From the NCBI GenBank assembly GCA_018340375.1, contig JAFFJZ010000012.1, positions 5,704,001-5,768,000 of the forward strand: DNA of 64,000 nucleotides, read 5' to 3'. The stretch is from Gonatopus flavifemur. Lineage: Eukaryota; Arthropoda; Insecta; Hymenoptera; Dryinidae. Below are positions 11,162 through 23,035 of the stretch, piece after piece. Position 1 is the stretch's first letter, and each line of letters begins with the position of its first letter. The notes under the pieces were generated by a model. The model was given only the letters and a program-made list of their open reading frames with translations, searched no databases and was not told the origin of the DNA. A program made the translations under genes and the position numbers.

Positions 11162-12494
11162 GAATCACGATATCGTTCGTAGAAGAAGAAAGTTCTTCGC
11201 TATGTTTTGACAAGGAACGTTGCCATTTGAAACTCGTTGCTATTAGGTTTTCCGTTTATGAATTTTTTTCCCCGCAAAAGAAACAAGAAACAAAAACACA
11301 ACTCTTTTCAAACTATAATGTAATTCGTTTCAATACTAAAACACAGTCACATAATCAAATTTATTGGCAATTATAATACAATCTACATGCATGTATCATG
11401 GTTTTCAGAGTCTGTATACTTATAGAGCAAACGTTATCTCGATTTACAGTCTCTCATTCATTCTATCGTAGAGTTCGTCGTTGCAAGTGCCAAATATCAT
11501 TTTTTTATCTTGGAGGAAACAAGAAACGAGGTTTCCTTTTGTTTCATCCGCTCCGATTGATTCTCGAGTAATGCGATGTGATCAAAATTGTAATCGCGTT
11601 TTGTCGTTCAAAGTATGAAATATAGAAAAATGAATATGGCTACGTATAAAAGATGCTGAGCGATGCGCTCCGATGTTTTTATTATGACTGGACTTTGATG
11701 GTTTGCAGAAAGTTAAACGAGTGGAAAAATCGTTTCAGGATCCATCAAACTTGGTTGAACGAACATAGAATTTCTTCGACGAATGACGAAATAGGGTATA
11801 ATCGAAACTTTCTTACATTTAATAAGATTCAACGAAATCCCCGGTTGAAGAAATCCATTCACTTCCATAAATCTGCAGATTTTGGATTCAAATTCACTGG
11901 GTTCTATTAGGTTTAAATCGAAAATCTGCACATTCAATGGGAATGAATGGGTTTCTTTATGCAGGGATTTGAAAGGTTTATTCAACTGGGGAAACTACTT
12001 CTTTGGCACTCTTCCTTTCGCGTCAACGCTCATTCGATGATTCTTTTTAAATAACAATTAAGCGGTGCCAAAAATTCTTCTGAATCCTGAAAACATAGGA
12101 ATCGTCGGAATAACAATTTTTCTTTTCTCTAAAAAATAACGATCACGAATCATCAAAATAATCAGATAGATTCGTTTGCTTATTAAAACTAATAATATTG
12201 TTCATTAAAAAAAGATTCTACATCCCATGAGACGCAATAACGATTAAAAGCTTCCTTCGTCTTCTCGTCGGCAATAATAAAATAATTCGCTATTCAGTCG
12301 AAATAATTGAGCAAAAGACCGACAACAGCGAGAGTTTCTTACTTTTGCGACAACTCACATTCTTTACAAAAGAAATAATAAAACAATATAAACATGTTCA
12401 CAAACATACCAATAACATACACAATATCTCACCACGCAAGACATAAACATAAATGACCCAATAAACATTTTATGCCCAAAGGATATCTTTTGGA
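11162..12494. other. Intergenic, nothing recognised
   Basis: AT-rich sequence between the hAT-like nest and the next MITE. No ORF here has coding-like composition, and no inverted-repeat pair was found. Confidence 0.5.
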
Positions 12495-12496
12495 TA

Positions 12497-12669
12497 CCCT
12501 GGTGAAAATGAAGCATTGAAACGCGACGAAAGCGCGGCAAAATCGCAAGCGAAGAGTCACCTAAGAGTAACAAAGAGTTACCTAAAAGTAATTTAGGAGG
12601 GAATTGAAACATTTTCACGTTTCATTTGTTCCAATACCCTCTTCCTTCACTTTTGGATTTTCACCAGGG
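12497..12669. mobile_element. Small TA-flanked MITE, CCCTGGTGAAAAT ends
   Basis: Perfect 13-bp inverted ends CCCTGGTGAAAAT / ATTTTCACCAGGG, each flanked by TA (12495-12496 and 12670-12671). TA duplication fits the Tc1/mariner superfamily. The element is 173 bp with no ORF. CCCTGG ends recur at 42325, 48131 and 52111, and a related end is at 45160. Confidence 0.8.
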
Positions 12670-12678
12670 TACGAAATG

Positions 12679-12684
12679 TTTATT
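12679..12684 (-). terminator. Candidate polyadenylation signal for the SLC16-type gene
   Basis: AATAAA on the minus strand about 200 nt downstream of the transporter stop codon. It sits just outside the 12497-12669 MITE. No experimental support. Confidence 0.4.
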
Positions 12685-12882
12685 GGAAATCTTCGCTGAA
12701 GAGTCCACTTTTGGGAAAAAGATTCGAAAATTGCGAGCTTTCATAGAAAGTCGTAAAAAGCAAAATCTCGTGTGAAATTTGAATGTTACATTATTAACAA
12801 TTGAAAAAAAATTCCTAGATCAGTCTCCTGTACAAAGACGACCACGTCAAAAGAATACCTACCGATTTGTCGGTTGGGCATC

Positions 12883-15359
12883 TCACACTACTTCTAATTT
12901 TTTCTTTTTGCTTCGATTGATGATAGGCATGATGCCCCAAAGAGCGGTTCCCAAGATCAATATGATACCGAAGGCGAGAAATATTGGTTTGTACGAGCCG
13001 ATGCGTTCGAATATCGCTCCGCAGATGGGGGGCCCGATCAATTGCAGAACTCCGTTGACGAACAACGAGATACCGAAAGCGGAGCTCAATTTCTCGGTGC
13101 CCAGCATATCCGCTAGTATGACCGTTGTGATTCCTATGTACATTCCCGACGACAAACCGAAAAGAGCGCAAAAGAAAGCCAACATCCCGTAACTGTTGGC
13201 CATAGGTAACAAGGCCAACGCTATCCCACTTAATCCTAATCCGGACACGTAATAATAATACTTTGGCACGAAATCGATATCCGACAAAGAGGCACCTCCT
13301 ATTCTGCCCACCAGATCCAGGGCCGATACGATCGAAAGTAACAGGGCAGACACGTTCCTGTCGTATCCCTCGGATATCGCGTAAGACGGCAGAAGTATCA
13401 TGAAGTTCACATTACCTATAGCCGTTGTCATATTCGATATCAATATAATGATGAAAATTGGTTCGTTCAAGACACTAAAATCGAAACTCAAATGATTTTT
13501 ACTGATTTCTTTTTTATCATTCTCCTTGTCCTTGGTTTTCTCTTCCACCGACTTTTTCTTCTTCTTTTTACATTTTTTCTCAACCGAAGCTGTCTCCGTG
13601 TAAATTTCTTTATAAATTCTCGGTATTTCGTTGTCCATGAAAGACAAGGATGTTTCATCTTTTCGTTTCCCTTCTTCCTCTTTGCTTTTATCGGTTTCGT
13701 CGTTGATCCTTTCCGATGGAGCGTTCTCTTCCTCGTCTTTGGTAGTTACTTCTTTTTCGTTATCTTCGTTGCTCGCGTCAACGTTCTGACTAGATTCCGT
13801 CGTGTTTAATTTCTGCTCCTCCAATTTGGAATCGTTCGATTCATGCGAATCGCTCACTAAAGTCCCATCGAGAAGTTCCGATAAATTTTGAACTTGCCGT
13901 TGGGTGTTCGTTCGCTCGTCTTGGATGGAGAGTTTCTTGTCGTTCAGTTGTTTTTCATCTTCCAGAGTCAATGCCTCGTTATCGATTCCCTCGGGGTCTA
14001 TGACTATAACTTTCATATGTCGTTCCACCGGATGATACATCATCGCGCAAATCAATGTGTTCAAAGTGATCGCTCCCATGATCAAAACCGCTCCTCTGAA
14101 AGAATAAATATATAATTTATGAAGCATACGTGGAATATCCAAGAACGAAATACAGTGTTATATACGATGTTTCATCCAGTTTGTACGGTATCAATTTTCA
14201 ACGGGTACGCACGACCTCAAACGCGAATCAAATTACATTTTCCTTCTTGTGTAAACGCATCATTAAGATCTCTCCCTACCGTATCGCGTGATTTGTTTGT
14301 TTTCTCTCGTTTCCATCTATGTACGTACCTGTATCCGTAACAGTCGAGGAGGTATTGGAGGAACGGAGGTAGTACTATGGTACCGATCGCGCTACCGGAT
14401 ACGCAAAGACCGTTGGTGAATCCACGAAGTCTCTCGAAATATGCGGTCACGATGTACACGGTTGGTGGAAACGATAATCCAGCTCCAATTCCAACCATCA
14501 GACCGTAACTTGGAGGGAAGAAAGAAAATTATTGTATCAATTATGTTTCATATATTCAAATGAAATTCTGATTCTTTTATTAAATCATCAGGATTCCAGC
14601 AGGAGAATTCAAAGCCTGTTTTGTTTTCAAATACAGAACCTTGGGCGATAATTCGATTGGTTTCAGAAATAATTCGTTAACTCACCTAACGCAGAGATAA
14701 GTCACCGAGTTGGCAAAGTAACTGAGCATCATTCCACTCGCGGCAAACGTACCCCCGATCAGAGTGACCGTTCGATACGAGTATTTCGAAGACAAAATAC
14801 TCGACAGTGGTCCTGTAAAAACCTACGTAAATCATTTTGTTCTTGAGAATTTAAACGCGAATATGGTAAAAGAATTTAGTATAGAAGAAGGGTTCTTTTC
14901 CTTCATTTTCGATTTCAAAAGAAATGGCTAAACGGCAGCGATTATTTTCCTTTTTCAAACTTGAAGAGATGCCTCGCTGGACAAAGATTCGGTTCGAATG
15001 ATGAGATCGAAACTAAGACAAAGACTTACTAAATCACGTTCAAAAGAATTTCTCATAAATTATATGCGTTCTTTGTCAAATCGGGCCCTTTCCTGAAAAT
15101 TTTGTGAAATTAACCAAACAAGAAAATATGGATCTTTACCAAGAGAATTGTACAGAAAATAGCACAAAGCCGGCATCCAAGAAGCGGCCGTCGAAGATGC
15201 TTTGAAGACTTGAAGGAATTCAACGAACAACACGCCGAAGGATTTCACTGTGCCCGGAATTAATAAATTGACGATCATAGCGGAAACTAATACCACCCAT
15301 CCCCATCCTCCATCCGGGGGCACCAATCTCGTTCTAGGCTGTTGTCTGGGCCCCGTCAT
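12883..15359 (-). CDS. Monocarboxylate-transporter-like protein (MFS, SLC16 family)
   Basis: Four exons read on the minus strand: 15140-15359, 14686-14812, 14329-14508 and 12883-14095, giving 579 residues. All junctions are GT-AG (donors GTAAAG, GTGAGT, GTACGT; acceptors TTACAG, TCCAAG, TTTCAG) and keep frame. The N-terminus has the MCT signature PDGGWGWVV at residues 15-23, leading into membrane segment 1. Exons 1-3 encode the first membrane helices and exon 4 the rest. A long charged cytosolic loop (about residues 197-384, Glu/Lys/Asp/Ser rich with a KKCKKKKKK run) separates the two six-helix halves, as in this family but longer than usual. The second half shows SALDLVGRIGG and LFVNGVLQLIGPPICG. 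The family moves monocarboxylates or related metabolites with protons across the plasma membrane; the substrate cannot be told. The start is the ATG at 15359. The frame is open upstream to a possible acceptor at 15391-15393, so a 5' UTR intron or slightly longer N-terminus is possible. Confidence 0.92.
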
Positions 15360-16107
15360 AGTCACGTGCCGTACCAGATTTTTCGCTCGTCTGCAAAGAC
15401 TTCAATGAAATTTTCTCCCCTGAAGACAAAAAAGAATACAGTTCTTTATTAATCGCATGATGAAGTAAAAAGTTACGTACTAAATGTCGATTCATATTTA
15501 CACCCAACAAAAGATGCGGAAACGGAGCAAATGAAAAAAATGTATCTATCTCTTAGAATTGTTGTTTTATCGTTTTAACTTTTCGCGTGATATATTATAA
15601 TGAGTACAATAATTTGAAAGTATCCGTTGCGAATTGTGTAACGTAAACGCACGAGATAAGAATCCTGAAATGCAAAAAATGGAACAAAAGAACTTCTATC
15701 TATTTTGAATTGGTACCAAACGAATCAAGTTGTGCATAAAGGATTGTCTTCATCGCTTCTCAACGATTGCTTGTGTGTTATGGAAAAATTTACGTACATT
15801 CGAAACAAGAGAAAAATCAATCTCCCTTTATCAACGTAGAATTCTCTGGTCAAAATTGTTATACCATTAATCATGATCGCGTGTAACGGCATTGCGTGCG
15901 TGCACATTTTGAAACTGTGACAACACGGAGAGCATTTCCGTAAACTGTTTGTTTTTTTTTCCTTCTCAGTCTTCTTCTTTTCTTCTTGAGTTTGTTTTCC
16001 GTTAATAAGTTGGACGTGAGTCAATCGCGGAAGAAGAAAAACACGAATCCTTGTGTTTTGTGTAGAATCTTCTTTGAAAATTATTTATAGATCGGAACAA
16101 GAATAGA
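15360..16107. other. Upstream region of the transporter gene
   Basis: Probably contains 5' UTR and promoter sequence for the minus-strand transporter. A TTTGCAG at 15391-15397 (minus strand) could be the acceptor of a 5' UTR intron. A 99-codon minus-strand frame at 15725-16024 is Lys/Glu rich and not recognised. No TATA box is obvious. Confidence 0.35.
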
Positions 16108-16186
16108 TACCAGGTGTAGAAGTATGAAACCGGAATTTTTTTCGTAAAAATTACACGTTTGTTGTTTGAAAATCATAAAAAATATT

Positions 16187-17223
16187 TTATTCGAAATACT
16201 CTCCATTGCTGTTTATACATTTGTCCCACCTTTCCGGCAATTTATGAATGCCACACCGAAAAAACAGTTCCTCTTTTGAAGCGAACCAGTTATCGAGCCA
16301 TTCTCCCACATTTTCATACGAATTGAAGCGTTGTTCAGCGAGAGCATGTCTCATTGACGCGAATAGATGATAATCGAACGGAGCCAAGTCTGAAGAATAA
16401 GCCGCATGCGGTAGCATCTCCCAACTGAACGCCTCGATCGTTTCCCTAACCCGTTTTGCTGTGTGTGATGGGGCATTATCGTGGAGCAGGATGACTTTGT
16501 GTTGCCTTTTTCCATATTCCGATCGTTTTTCACACAATGCGCGATTCAAGTCGATCATTTGCCGTTGGTAGCGATCAGTGTTGACGGTTTGCCCAGGTTT
16601 TAGTAGCTCATAGTAGATTATACTCTTCTGATCCCACCAAACACAGAGCATTGTCTTCTTTCCAAAACGATTTGATCTTGCAGGGGATGTCGATGTTTCG
16701 CCTGGATTTACCCATGATTTCCGACGCTTAGGATTCTCAAAATATATCCATTTTTCATCACCTGTCACAATTCGATGGAGAAATGACTTTCTTTTGTATC
16801 CGTCGAACAGCATTTTACAAGTGGTTCTTCGATTTTTGTGCTGTCTTTCATTCAGTTCATTTGGAACCCATTTTCCCACTTTCCGAATCTTCCCCATGGC
16901 TGTCAAACGAATGGAGACAGCTTTCTGCGTAACATTCAGTTGATCCACGAGTTCTTGTTGAGGTTGAGTATCATCTTCATCCAATAAGGCTTGTGATTCG
17001 TCGTCTGTGAACTTTTCCGATGGTTTCCCACGCTCTTCGTTTCTCACGTCAAGTCACCACTTTGAAATTTTTTGAACCACTCGAAGCACTGTGTTTTACC
17101 AAGGGCATGTTCGCCGTAAGCTTCGAAAAGCATTCGATGTGATTCTGCAGTAGTTTTCTTCCAATGATAACAAAAAACCAATGCTGTCCGCAGATCGTAG
17201 TTTGTAGGCACAAAACTCGACAT
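16187..17223 (-). pseudogene. mariner transposase, one frameshift
   Basis: Translation starts at ATG 17223 (MSSFVPTNYDLRTALVFCYH) and reads the N-terminal helix-turn-helix region to '...QSGD' near 17053. One base is missing there, giving an early stop. The remaining 286 codons (16187-17047) run on in a shifted frame to a conserved YFE terminus. Signatures are KWVPNELNERQ, VTGDEKWIYFENP (first catalytic Asp), HDNAPSH (second Asp) and LAPFDYHLF (third Asp). Exactly 34 residues lie between the last two Asp, so this is DD34D mariner. In active relatives the protein cuts and pastes the element at TA sites. Apart from the frameshift the gene looks intact, suggesting fairly recent inactivation, unless the gap is an assembly error. 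Confidence 0.92.
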
Positions 17224-17295
17224 GTTTAAGGTTATGAAACAATTACGGGTGTACAGAGCTTCTATTGTTTTGTGTTGAAAATCTTCATCAGCTGT

Positions 17296-17590
17296 TAAGG
17301 TCTAGCTACACTGAAAAAAAGGTATGGTTCTTACAGCTCTACTATTGATGTGTTCTTGCTATCATAGTAATCTGTCGGCCGTGGGAGCTATACTAGCATC
17401 CTTATCCCTCCTGACAGCAAGAACACATGAATAGTAGAGCTGTGAGAGCCATACCTTTTTTCAGTGTACACAAATACATAAACGTGAACGTAAAGAACGG
17501 AAAGATGAGCATTACGGAAAATTGGCTCTGTGCGCAGCCGTTTACGTTTACGTTTACGTTTGTCTTCACCAAGCTTGTGTAGCTAAACCT
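17296..17590. mobile_element. Small TIR element inside mariner copy 1, itself interrupted
   Basis: Ends AAGGTCTAGCTACAC (left) and GTGTAGCTAAACCTT (right) are inverted copies. The right part holds a TTTACG tandem run. The left end is separated from the body by the foldback insertion at 17309-17466. The boundary may be off by a few bases. Confidence 0.6.
17309..17466. mobile_element. CACTG-family foldback MITE
   Basis: Near-perfect palindrome with ends CACTGAAAAAAAGGTATGG, TA on both sides (17307-17308 and 17467-17468) and arms about 65 bp long. It is inserted into the 17296-17590 element. Confidence 0.85.
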
Positions 17591-17779
17591 TTAGAGGGGA
17601 GATGATGATGCCAGCCCTATCCGACTCCCCCACTTCTGAGGTTTCCAACTGTCGCCATTTGAACTAATCCGCAGCGCAGCGCTAAGTGTTCTGGTGGGCT
17701 GCATAAAATATACCTATCGCTCAATCATCCAATCAAATTAGGAGGAACAGCCCCCCGGTACAGCTAGCGCTATCTACTG

Positions 17780-18130
17780 CCCAAGCGTGTATTTACTACG
17801 GGTCCAATGTGGGCCCAAAGTGGGTGCTCATGCTACCTAACGTTGGACCAACTCTGGAATGATAACATCGTTTCCAGCCTGGCTGTATTGCTTTGCCCGA
17901 GGACTAGGTGATACAATGGGCCCTGACCTAAGCCGATATTGGCTTAACTTAGGGCCGGGCCCGCACCAAAGTTCAATATTTCCACTTTTTACGAACTATA
18001 ATTGTATGGGAATAAACAATAGGGCCAATATTAGTCCAAGATGGGTCCCATTGTCATTTCCCAATACTGGATTCAAGCAAATGGAGCCTGCTTGGGCCCA
18101 TTGTCAATATCGATAATACACACACTTGGG
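17780..18130. mobile_element. Small TIR element inside mariner copy 1
   Basis: Ends CCCAAGCGTGTATTTA and a diverged inverse ending TGTGTGTATT... CACACTTGGG. The body is rich in GGGCCCA and GGTCCAA motifs. No ORF and no clear duplication. Confidence 0.5.
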
Positions 18131-18485
18131 TAGTTTAATGTTTTTGGCGACAGTCAAAATACCTCGTTTGCTATAGTTTAGTCAGAGAGTCGGATAAGGC
18201 TGGATGGTGCTGAAGAAGTGGTCTTAGAGTCCCTAAACTGATGGCGAGTGCCATTTATAGGGACATCCCGGTTTCATACTTCTACACCTGGTAGATTGAG
18301 AAAATCCATGGAATCTGATGAGGCTGATGAAACTCTCTCAGCATGAAATCAAAGAAGAAAAGTAGTTATAGCGAAAATAGCTGGTACTTCTATCGATAGT
18401 AATAATCTTCACGATACACAGTAGGTGGAATTGCGAAAAAGCTGGCCAAAAGTCAAAAAATGAAAGTCATCGGATTCCCATGGTA

Positions 18486-18604
18486 CACGGAAAAAAAGAT
18501 GATGTTGGATTTACAATGTTTCGTTCGATCACCATAGAAATATTAGGGGTTTCTATGGTGATCGAACGAAATGTTGTAAATCCAACATCATCTTTTTTTC
18601 CGTG
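18486..18604. mobile_element. CACGG-family foldback MITE
   Basis: Palindrome of 119 bp with ends CACGGAAAAAAAGATGATGT, TA on both sides (18484-18485 and 18605-18606). The arms are almost perfect around a short spacer near 18545. Confidence 0.88.
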
Positions 18605-18710
18605 TAATGGGCATTTATCAACAGAGATACCCAGTGCATAGTTTTTGCCAAAGGGCAGACAGCTATCTATTGTACTTGCTCTTCTACAGCAGTTCACACG
18701 CACCACCCTG

Positions 18711-18932
18711 CACTGTTAAAAATTTCTGCATTAATTTTAATGTTTTTACTGGAAGTTTTTTTCAAGTAAGTACATGAATTCAGTTTCATGCACATTTTAC
18801 ATGAAATTTAATGCAAACTATAGCATAATCTATAGTCTTTTCATGTTTTTGTACATTCAATTTAATGCAGAATGTATATGAACCTGATTTCATGTACGTA
18901 ATTGAAAAAACTTCCAGACATTTCTGACAGTG
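18711..18932. mobile_element. CACTG-family foldback MITE with TG flanks
   Basis: Ends are CACTGTTAAAAATTTCTG and CAGACATTTCTGACAGTG. The subterminal arms are inverted (GGAAGTTTTTTTCAAGTAAG facing TTGAAAAAACTTCC). TG is present on both sides. A related half-element starts at 20649. Confidence 0.75.
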
Positions 18933-19879
18933 TGGTTAAAAGAATCCATTGAATCTGACCAATGAAATTCAATGAGATTTGGTCAGGACATTGTCCAAGT
19001 TTAATCGTAATTTAGTGAAATTTGGCCAGATTCAACGAGATTCACATGAAAGTTCTGACCAAATCTCATTGAAAAATCACCGGTAAGATTTGGTCAGAAC
19101 ATTGTCCACGTTTAATTGTAATTTAATATGAATTGGTCAGAATCAATGAGTTCTTTTAACTGGGGCGCTGCCAGTCATCTCCGTTGCTGTTTTCCGCGGC
19201 TTCAAAATCGCGTATTACACAGCGTATGATATTTTTCCACTCGAGTGTGTGATTCAAATTTCGTGCGATGGAGTGTAATCCTGGCGGTAAGTAGAATATT
19301 TTCATGCATCACAATCTGATTTTGAAAACGTTTTAATTGTATTGCGAGTCATGAAAAACAGTCGTGTGAATTTACTATGAATCAAAAAATGTGTTTGATT
19401 TATCTTCGAAATAGTTGTGAACCCCGGAGATCCCAATCAGTTCTTTGATTCAGTGTACAGTTAATGGTGTATACTTCGAGATTTCACAAAACATCCAACA
19501 AGATTTTCCAAGTTTGGTTAGAATATGCATTACCGTTTCGAATATCTCGTGGTCTCGTTTGCACAGTTATCGGTCGCCGTAGGGATCTGAGCTCGATTTC
19601 TTTTTATATACTGGATATTCCATTATATTATCAATGATTGAATGCGTCAATAGTCAATAAATGAAAAAATCAAGACCCTTGCTATTGATATTATCCAATA
19701 AACCTTTTCTTTAACAATATGATATGAAGGAAGGAACCTATTGAGAGATTCCTTCTGTTGTGTCACAATAAAACAATTATATCAATATACAAACATAATT
19801 GAAAAGCAGATTTATTTTTTTAAAATGTTTCATTAGCTTTCAGCAACCTGTAAATCGAAGTGTGCAAAGTTTTGCTCCA

Positions 19880-20295
19880 ATCAACTAACTTTGTTCAAAA
19901 GTTGTCGATCTCAAAAACAGAACTGTATCAAGATTCGCTTTAATTGATCAACTTTTTTCAGAAATTTGTAGCCATTCTGATGTGCCATTTTGAACTTCGA
20001 AATTTCCATCTCGAATTCGTATCCAGCAACCCCAAAAACAGAAATATACCAAGTTTTGCTTGAATTGATCAACTCTTTGAAGGAACCAGCTGTCATTGTG
20101 GATCCGCCATTTGGAATTCTGTAATTTCGACTTCAAATTTGTATTCAGCGACCCAAAAAACAGAAGAACGCCAAGTTTCGCTTCAATCGATTATGTTTTT
20201 TCAGATATCAGCAGCTATTTTCGATCCGCCATTTTGAATTTTGAAATTTTTATTTCAAATTCGTATTCAGCGACCCCCAGAACTGGAGTATTCAA
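19880..20295. repeat. ~122-bp tandem repeat, about 3.5 units
   Basis: Anchors of the form CAGAANNNNNCCAAGTTTYGC recur near 19917, 20038 and 20160, with a partial unit from 20279. Each unit carries AATTGATCAACTTTTTTCAG-like and GCCATTTTGAATT-like words. Divergence between units is roughly 10-20% by eye. Confidence 0.75.
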
Positions 20296-20360
20296 GGGCT
20301 AGCTCATTTCTGGCGCTTATCCTAGTTTTGGCCAGCTTTTTCGCAATTCCGTCCACTGTG

Positions 20361-20815
20361 CGATATCCTAGTAAAAACTAAAACGATATATTTTTCTTTT
20401 ATAAAAAATGTATAGGAATCCAGCTAACCAAAGCTGATAAGTAACTAATCAATTATTACCCAATGAGATTGAGTGGGGTTGATCAATACTTGTGCATTTT
20501 TGTGTCCACATTGGTGACTAATAATTGATCAATTTCAGTGGACCATTGGATTTTCCAATTGCAGGGCAATCTTAACTTCGATATAAGATATATAAAAATT
20601 GTGCAAAGGTTTTTTATTCAAATTTATGCTTTGTTCAACAACATTAGAGTACTGCACTGTCAGAAATATTTGGAAGTTTTTCTCAATTACGTACATGAAA
20701 TCAGATTCATACACATTCTACATTAAATTTAATGTACAAAAGCATGAAAAGACTATAAATCCCTATTGAAAATTGTTTCATTGACACGTGATTTTCTATA
20801 AACTGCACTGTTAGA
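20361..20815. other. Intergenic with a CACTG half-element
   Basis: From 20649 the sequence CACTGTCAGAAATATTTGGA continues for about 110 bp. It matches the inverted right half of the 18711-18932 MITE. I read it as a truncated copy cut by the 20816-21731 element or a deletion. The rest is unrecognised. Confidence 0.45.
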
Positions 20816-21731
20816 AAAATCTGTTGGGAATTTAATGTAAAAAGTTTGGAATTAATTAACACACATAATTGTGTATTAATTTTCAAACATTTTCGTATCC
20901 CCAAAATAATAGACAGAATTTTGAAATTCAAGCCACAACATTATAAAAATCGATGTAAAAAATGCATGAATTTTCAACATTATATTACTTAATTTCCAAA
21001 ATTCCTCCCAAATGTTTCATCATCTTGTGGTGTGAAATTAATACAAAAAATTCTGAAAATCAAAATACATATATGAATGAATTATTAGAATCGCATGATT
21101 TGATTTTACGATGAATTTTCAACACCACATTATTTAATTTTAAAAATCCCTCCTGAATACTTCATCATGTTTTGTTACAAAATTGATACAAAAAATTCTG
21201 AAAATGAAAATACATATTTGAGCGAATTATTAGAACTGCGTGATTTGATTTCACAATTAGTGATGTGGATTTTACAACAAGTAATTTTCCCTACAAAAAT
21301 TCACATCGGAAGGGTAGACCACGATTGTCCCGAAATTTCCTGATTTATTGAAAACTAGTACTCTCTAGTCATTTCTCAAAATCTACTAGTTTTCAACAGA
21401 TCGGGGAATTTCAGGTTCATACACTTTCGGGATAATCGCATATATCGGGATATGAATTTTTATAAACTGTGGTGAATATCAGAAACTTTGTTTGAAATTT
21501 GAGAAATATGTGATTGATTTTCCAATATTCAAATAAATACAGAAATTCAATATCTACAGTTATGAATTTCCACAAACTGTTTTGAATTTCAAAACTTTTG
21601 TTTGAAGTTCATGAAATATGTGATTGATTTTTCAACATCCAAATGTAGAATACAATTCATATAGCGCCCTTGAAAATTAATGTACTTTTTTCTATGAACG
21701 TATATTAAATTCACAAACATTTTTAACAGTG
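20816..21731. mobile_element. CACTG-family TIR element
   Basis: Ends CACTGTTAGAAAAATCTGT and an inverse reading CACTGTTAAAAATGTTTGT, with TG on both sides (20814-20815 and 21732-21733). The interior is AT-rich, with diverged direct repeats around ACAAAAAATTCTGAAAATSAA at about 21040 and 21180. No ORF. Confidence 0.65.
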
Positions 21732-21733
21732 TG

Positions 21734-22967
21734 CACTGAGAAGAAAAAACTGATAAAATTTGCATCTTATTGAGTGAATATATGGACGATTTAGAATATA
21801 GTTCGAGCGACCACAATTTCAGTTGATTTTACAATAACGAATGTGAAATATCCCATGTGGAAATTGCCGAACTTGACGAATGGCCCAATACTGGCAGGTT
21901 TGTATTTGTCATACTTCGGCCAAAACAACTGCCCCCCGTACAGTGCCAATACTCTTTTTCAACTGACACCAAATGTTCGACGGTTCTCAGACGGTATTAT
22001 GGTTTCCTTAAGCAGACAGTCTTGGATCAGTACCGCATGAACACTGATTGGAGAACACCTAGGTTGTAGAAAAACAAAACCGTTCCAGTACTGAGCCAGA
22101 GTTGGTAATATTTTGAAATTTTACGAAAAGACGGTACTGTGCCAGCATCGATGTTTCAACAGTGTTTCACCACGTAAGCGATTGTGGATTGGATGTCAAC
22201 TTACCTTCGGGGCAACATGGCTACACTAAGAGAATAGTTTGATTATGATCTATTTTAAATTTTAATTCATCAAATAATTTATGGAATAAGTTGGCGCAAA
22301 ATTTCACAGCACATGCAGTTTGGCTGCGTGGAATCTACATGGGATCAATAACCTTGCCATTCAAAGTACTAATAGTACGCCATGCAGAATCCCCGTGGAA
22401 TGCATTGAAAGTAGAATTGAAATGGTCGTACTGGTGAGATCGAAATGCGGACACTGACACGGTTGAAATGCCAGTTCAGGGAAAATTGAAATCCCAATGT
22501 TGGCTGGATTGGAATGCCGGTACAGGCAAGATTGAAATTTTAATTCAGGTACAATTGAAATATCAGTTCCAGCTAGGTTGAAATTACAGTACTGTCTACG
22601 TTTGAATGCCATTACTATTAACGTTCAAATGCCAGTACGGGCAAAATTGAACGCCAATAATGGGCCTTATGTAAGACATTGTTATCATCCTAGTATTGGT
22701 TCAGTACTGCCAAACGCCCTGGGCGAGTAATGAAATTACAAATTCGACAGCACTGGCAGCTATGGCAACGGTACTGAACCAGTACTGGGCCGTTCGTCAA
22801 TTTCCACATGGGATACCACAGCTGATCTAAAATATACCATAGCTGATGTGCATCTTACATTTCCCGCGGTAAAATTAACTAAAATTGTAGTAGCTCGCAC
22901 AATAATTTAAAATCATCCATATATTTACTCAACAAAAAGTAAATTTTACAAATTTTTTTTCTGGGTG
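21734..22967. mobile_element. CACTG-family element hosting a CCCATGTGG element
   Basis: The left end CACTGAGAAGAAAAAACTGA runs through GAGTGAATATATGGACGATT. The right end inversely repeats this: AATCATCCATATATTTACTC ... TTTTTTTTCTGGGTG. It starts immediately after the TG that closes the 20816-21731 element. Copy B (21851-22813) is inserted inside. Confidence 0.6.
21851..22813. mobile_element. CCCATGTGG-family element, copy B
   Basis: Perfect 14-bp inverted ends TCCCATGTGGAAAT / ATTTCCACATGGGA, flanked by TA (21849-21850 and 22814-22815). If the terminus is CCC, the duplication is instead AT. The left 200 bp match copies A and C (ACTTCGGCCAAAACAACTG and GACGGTATT...AGACAGTCT). At 963 bp it is much shorter than A or C and lacks the 157-bp repeats. 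Confidence 0.78.
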
Positions 22968-23035
22968 GTACCACCTTCGAAATCAAATGAAGAACTTTGC
23001 AAATCACTTTCTTGGAACCCTTGGAACTAGAGCTA

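Larger units (their letters stand above)
16110..18291 (-). mobile_element. mariner transposon, copy 1
   Basis: Inverted ends CCAGGTGTAGAAGTATGAAA are perfect for 25 bp and flanked by TA (16108-16109 and 18292-18293). At 2.18 kb it is longer than a typical ~1.3-kb mariner. The extra length lies upstream of the transposase start, where other elements are inserted (17296-17590, 17309-17466 and 17780-18130). The minus-strand transposase reading frame has a single frameshift. Confidence 0.92.
18417..20360. mobile_element. 1.9-kb TIR element with nested MITEs and tandem repeats
   Basis: Left CACAGTAGGTGGAATTGCGA and the inverted right end CACAGTGGACGGAATTGCGA match with few differences. The match continues through AAAAAGCTGGCCAAAA on both sides. 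TA precedes the left end; the right flank is CG. Inside are two foldback MITEs (18486-18604 and 18711-18932), a segment of repeated 'ATTTGGTCAGAAC' words (18943-19165), and a 122-bp tandem array. The repeated segments may not be nested elements. Confidence 0.65.

Noticed and set aside
12779..14115. Plus-strand ORFs across the transporter gene
   Set aside because: Antisense shadows of the SLC16-type exons.
17600..18260. Inverted copy of GCCAGCCCTATCCGACTC-type sequence as a separate transposon within mariner copy 1
   Set aside because: The two similar stretches (near 17610 and 18190) do not give clear termini or a duplication; left undecided.
19880..20340. CRISPR-like array (also considered at 40150 and 43340)
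   Set aside because: Units are full-length tandem repeats without unique spacers, in a eukaryotic genome.
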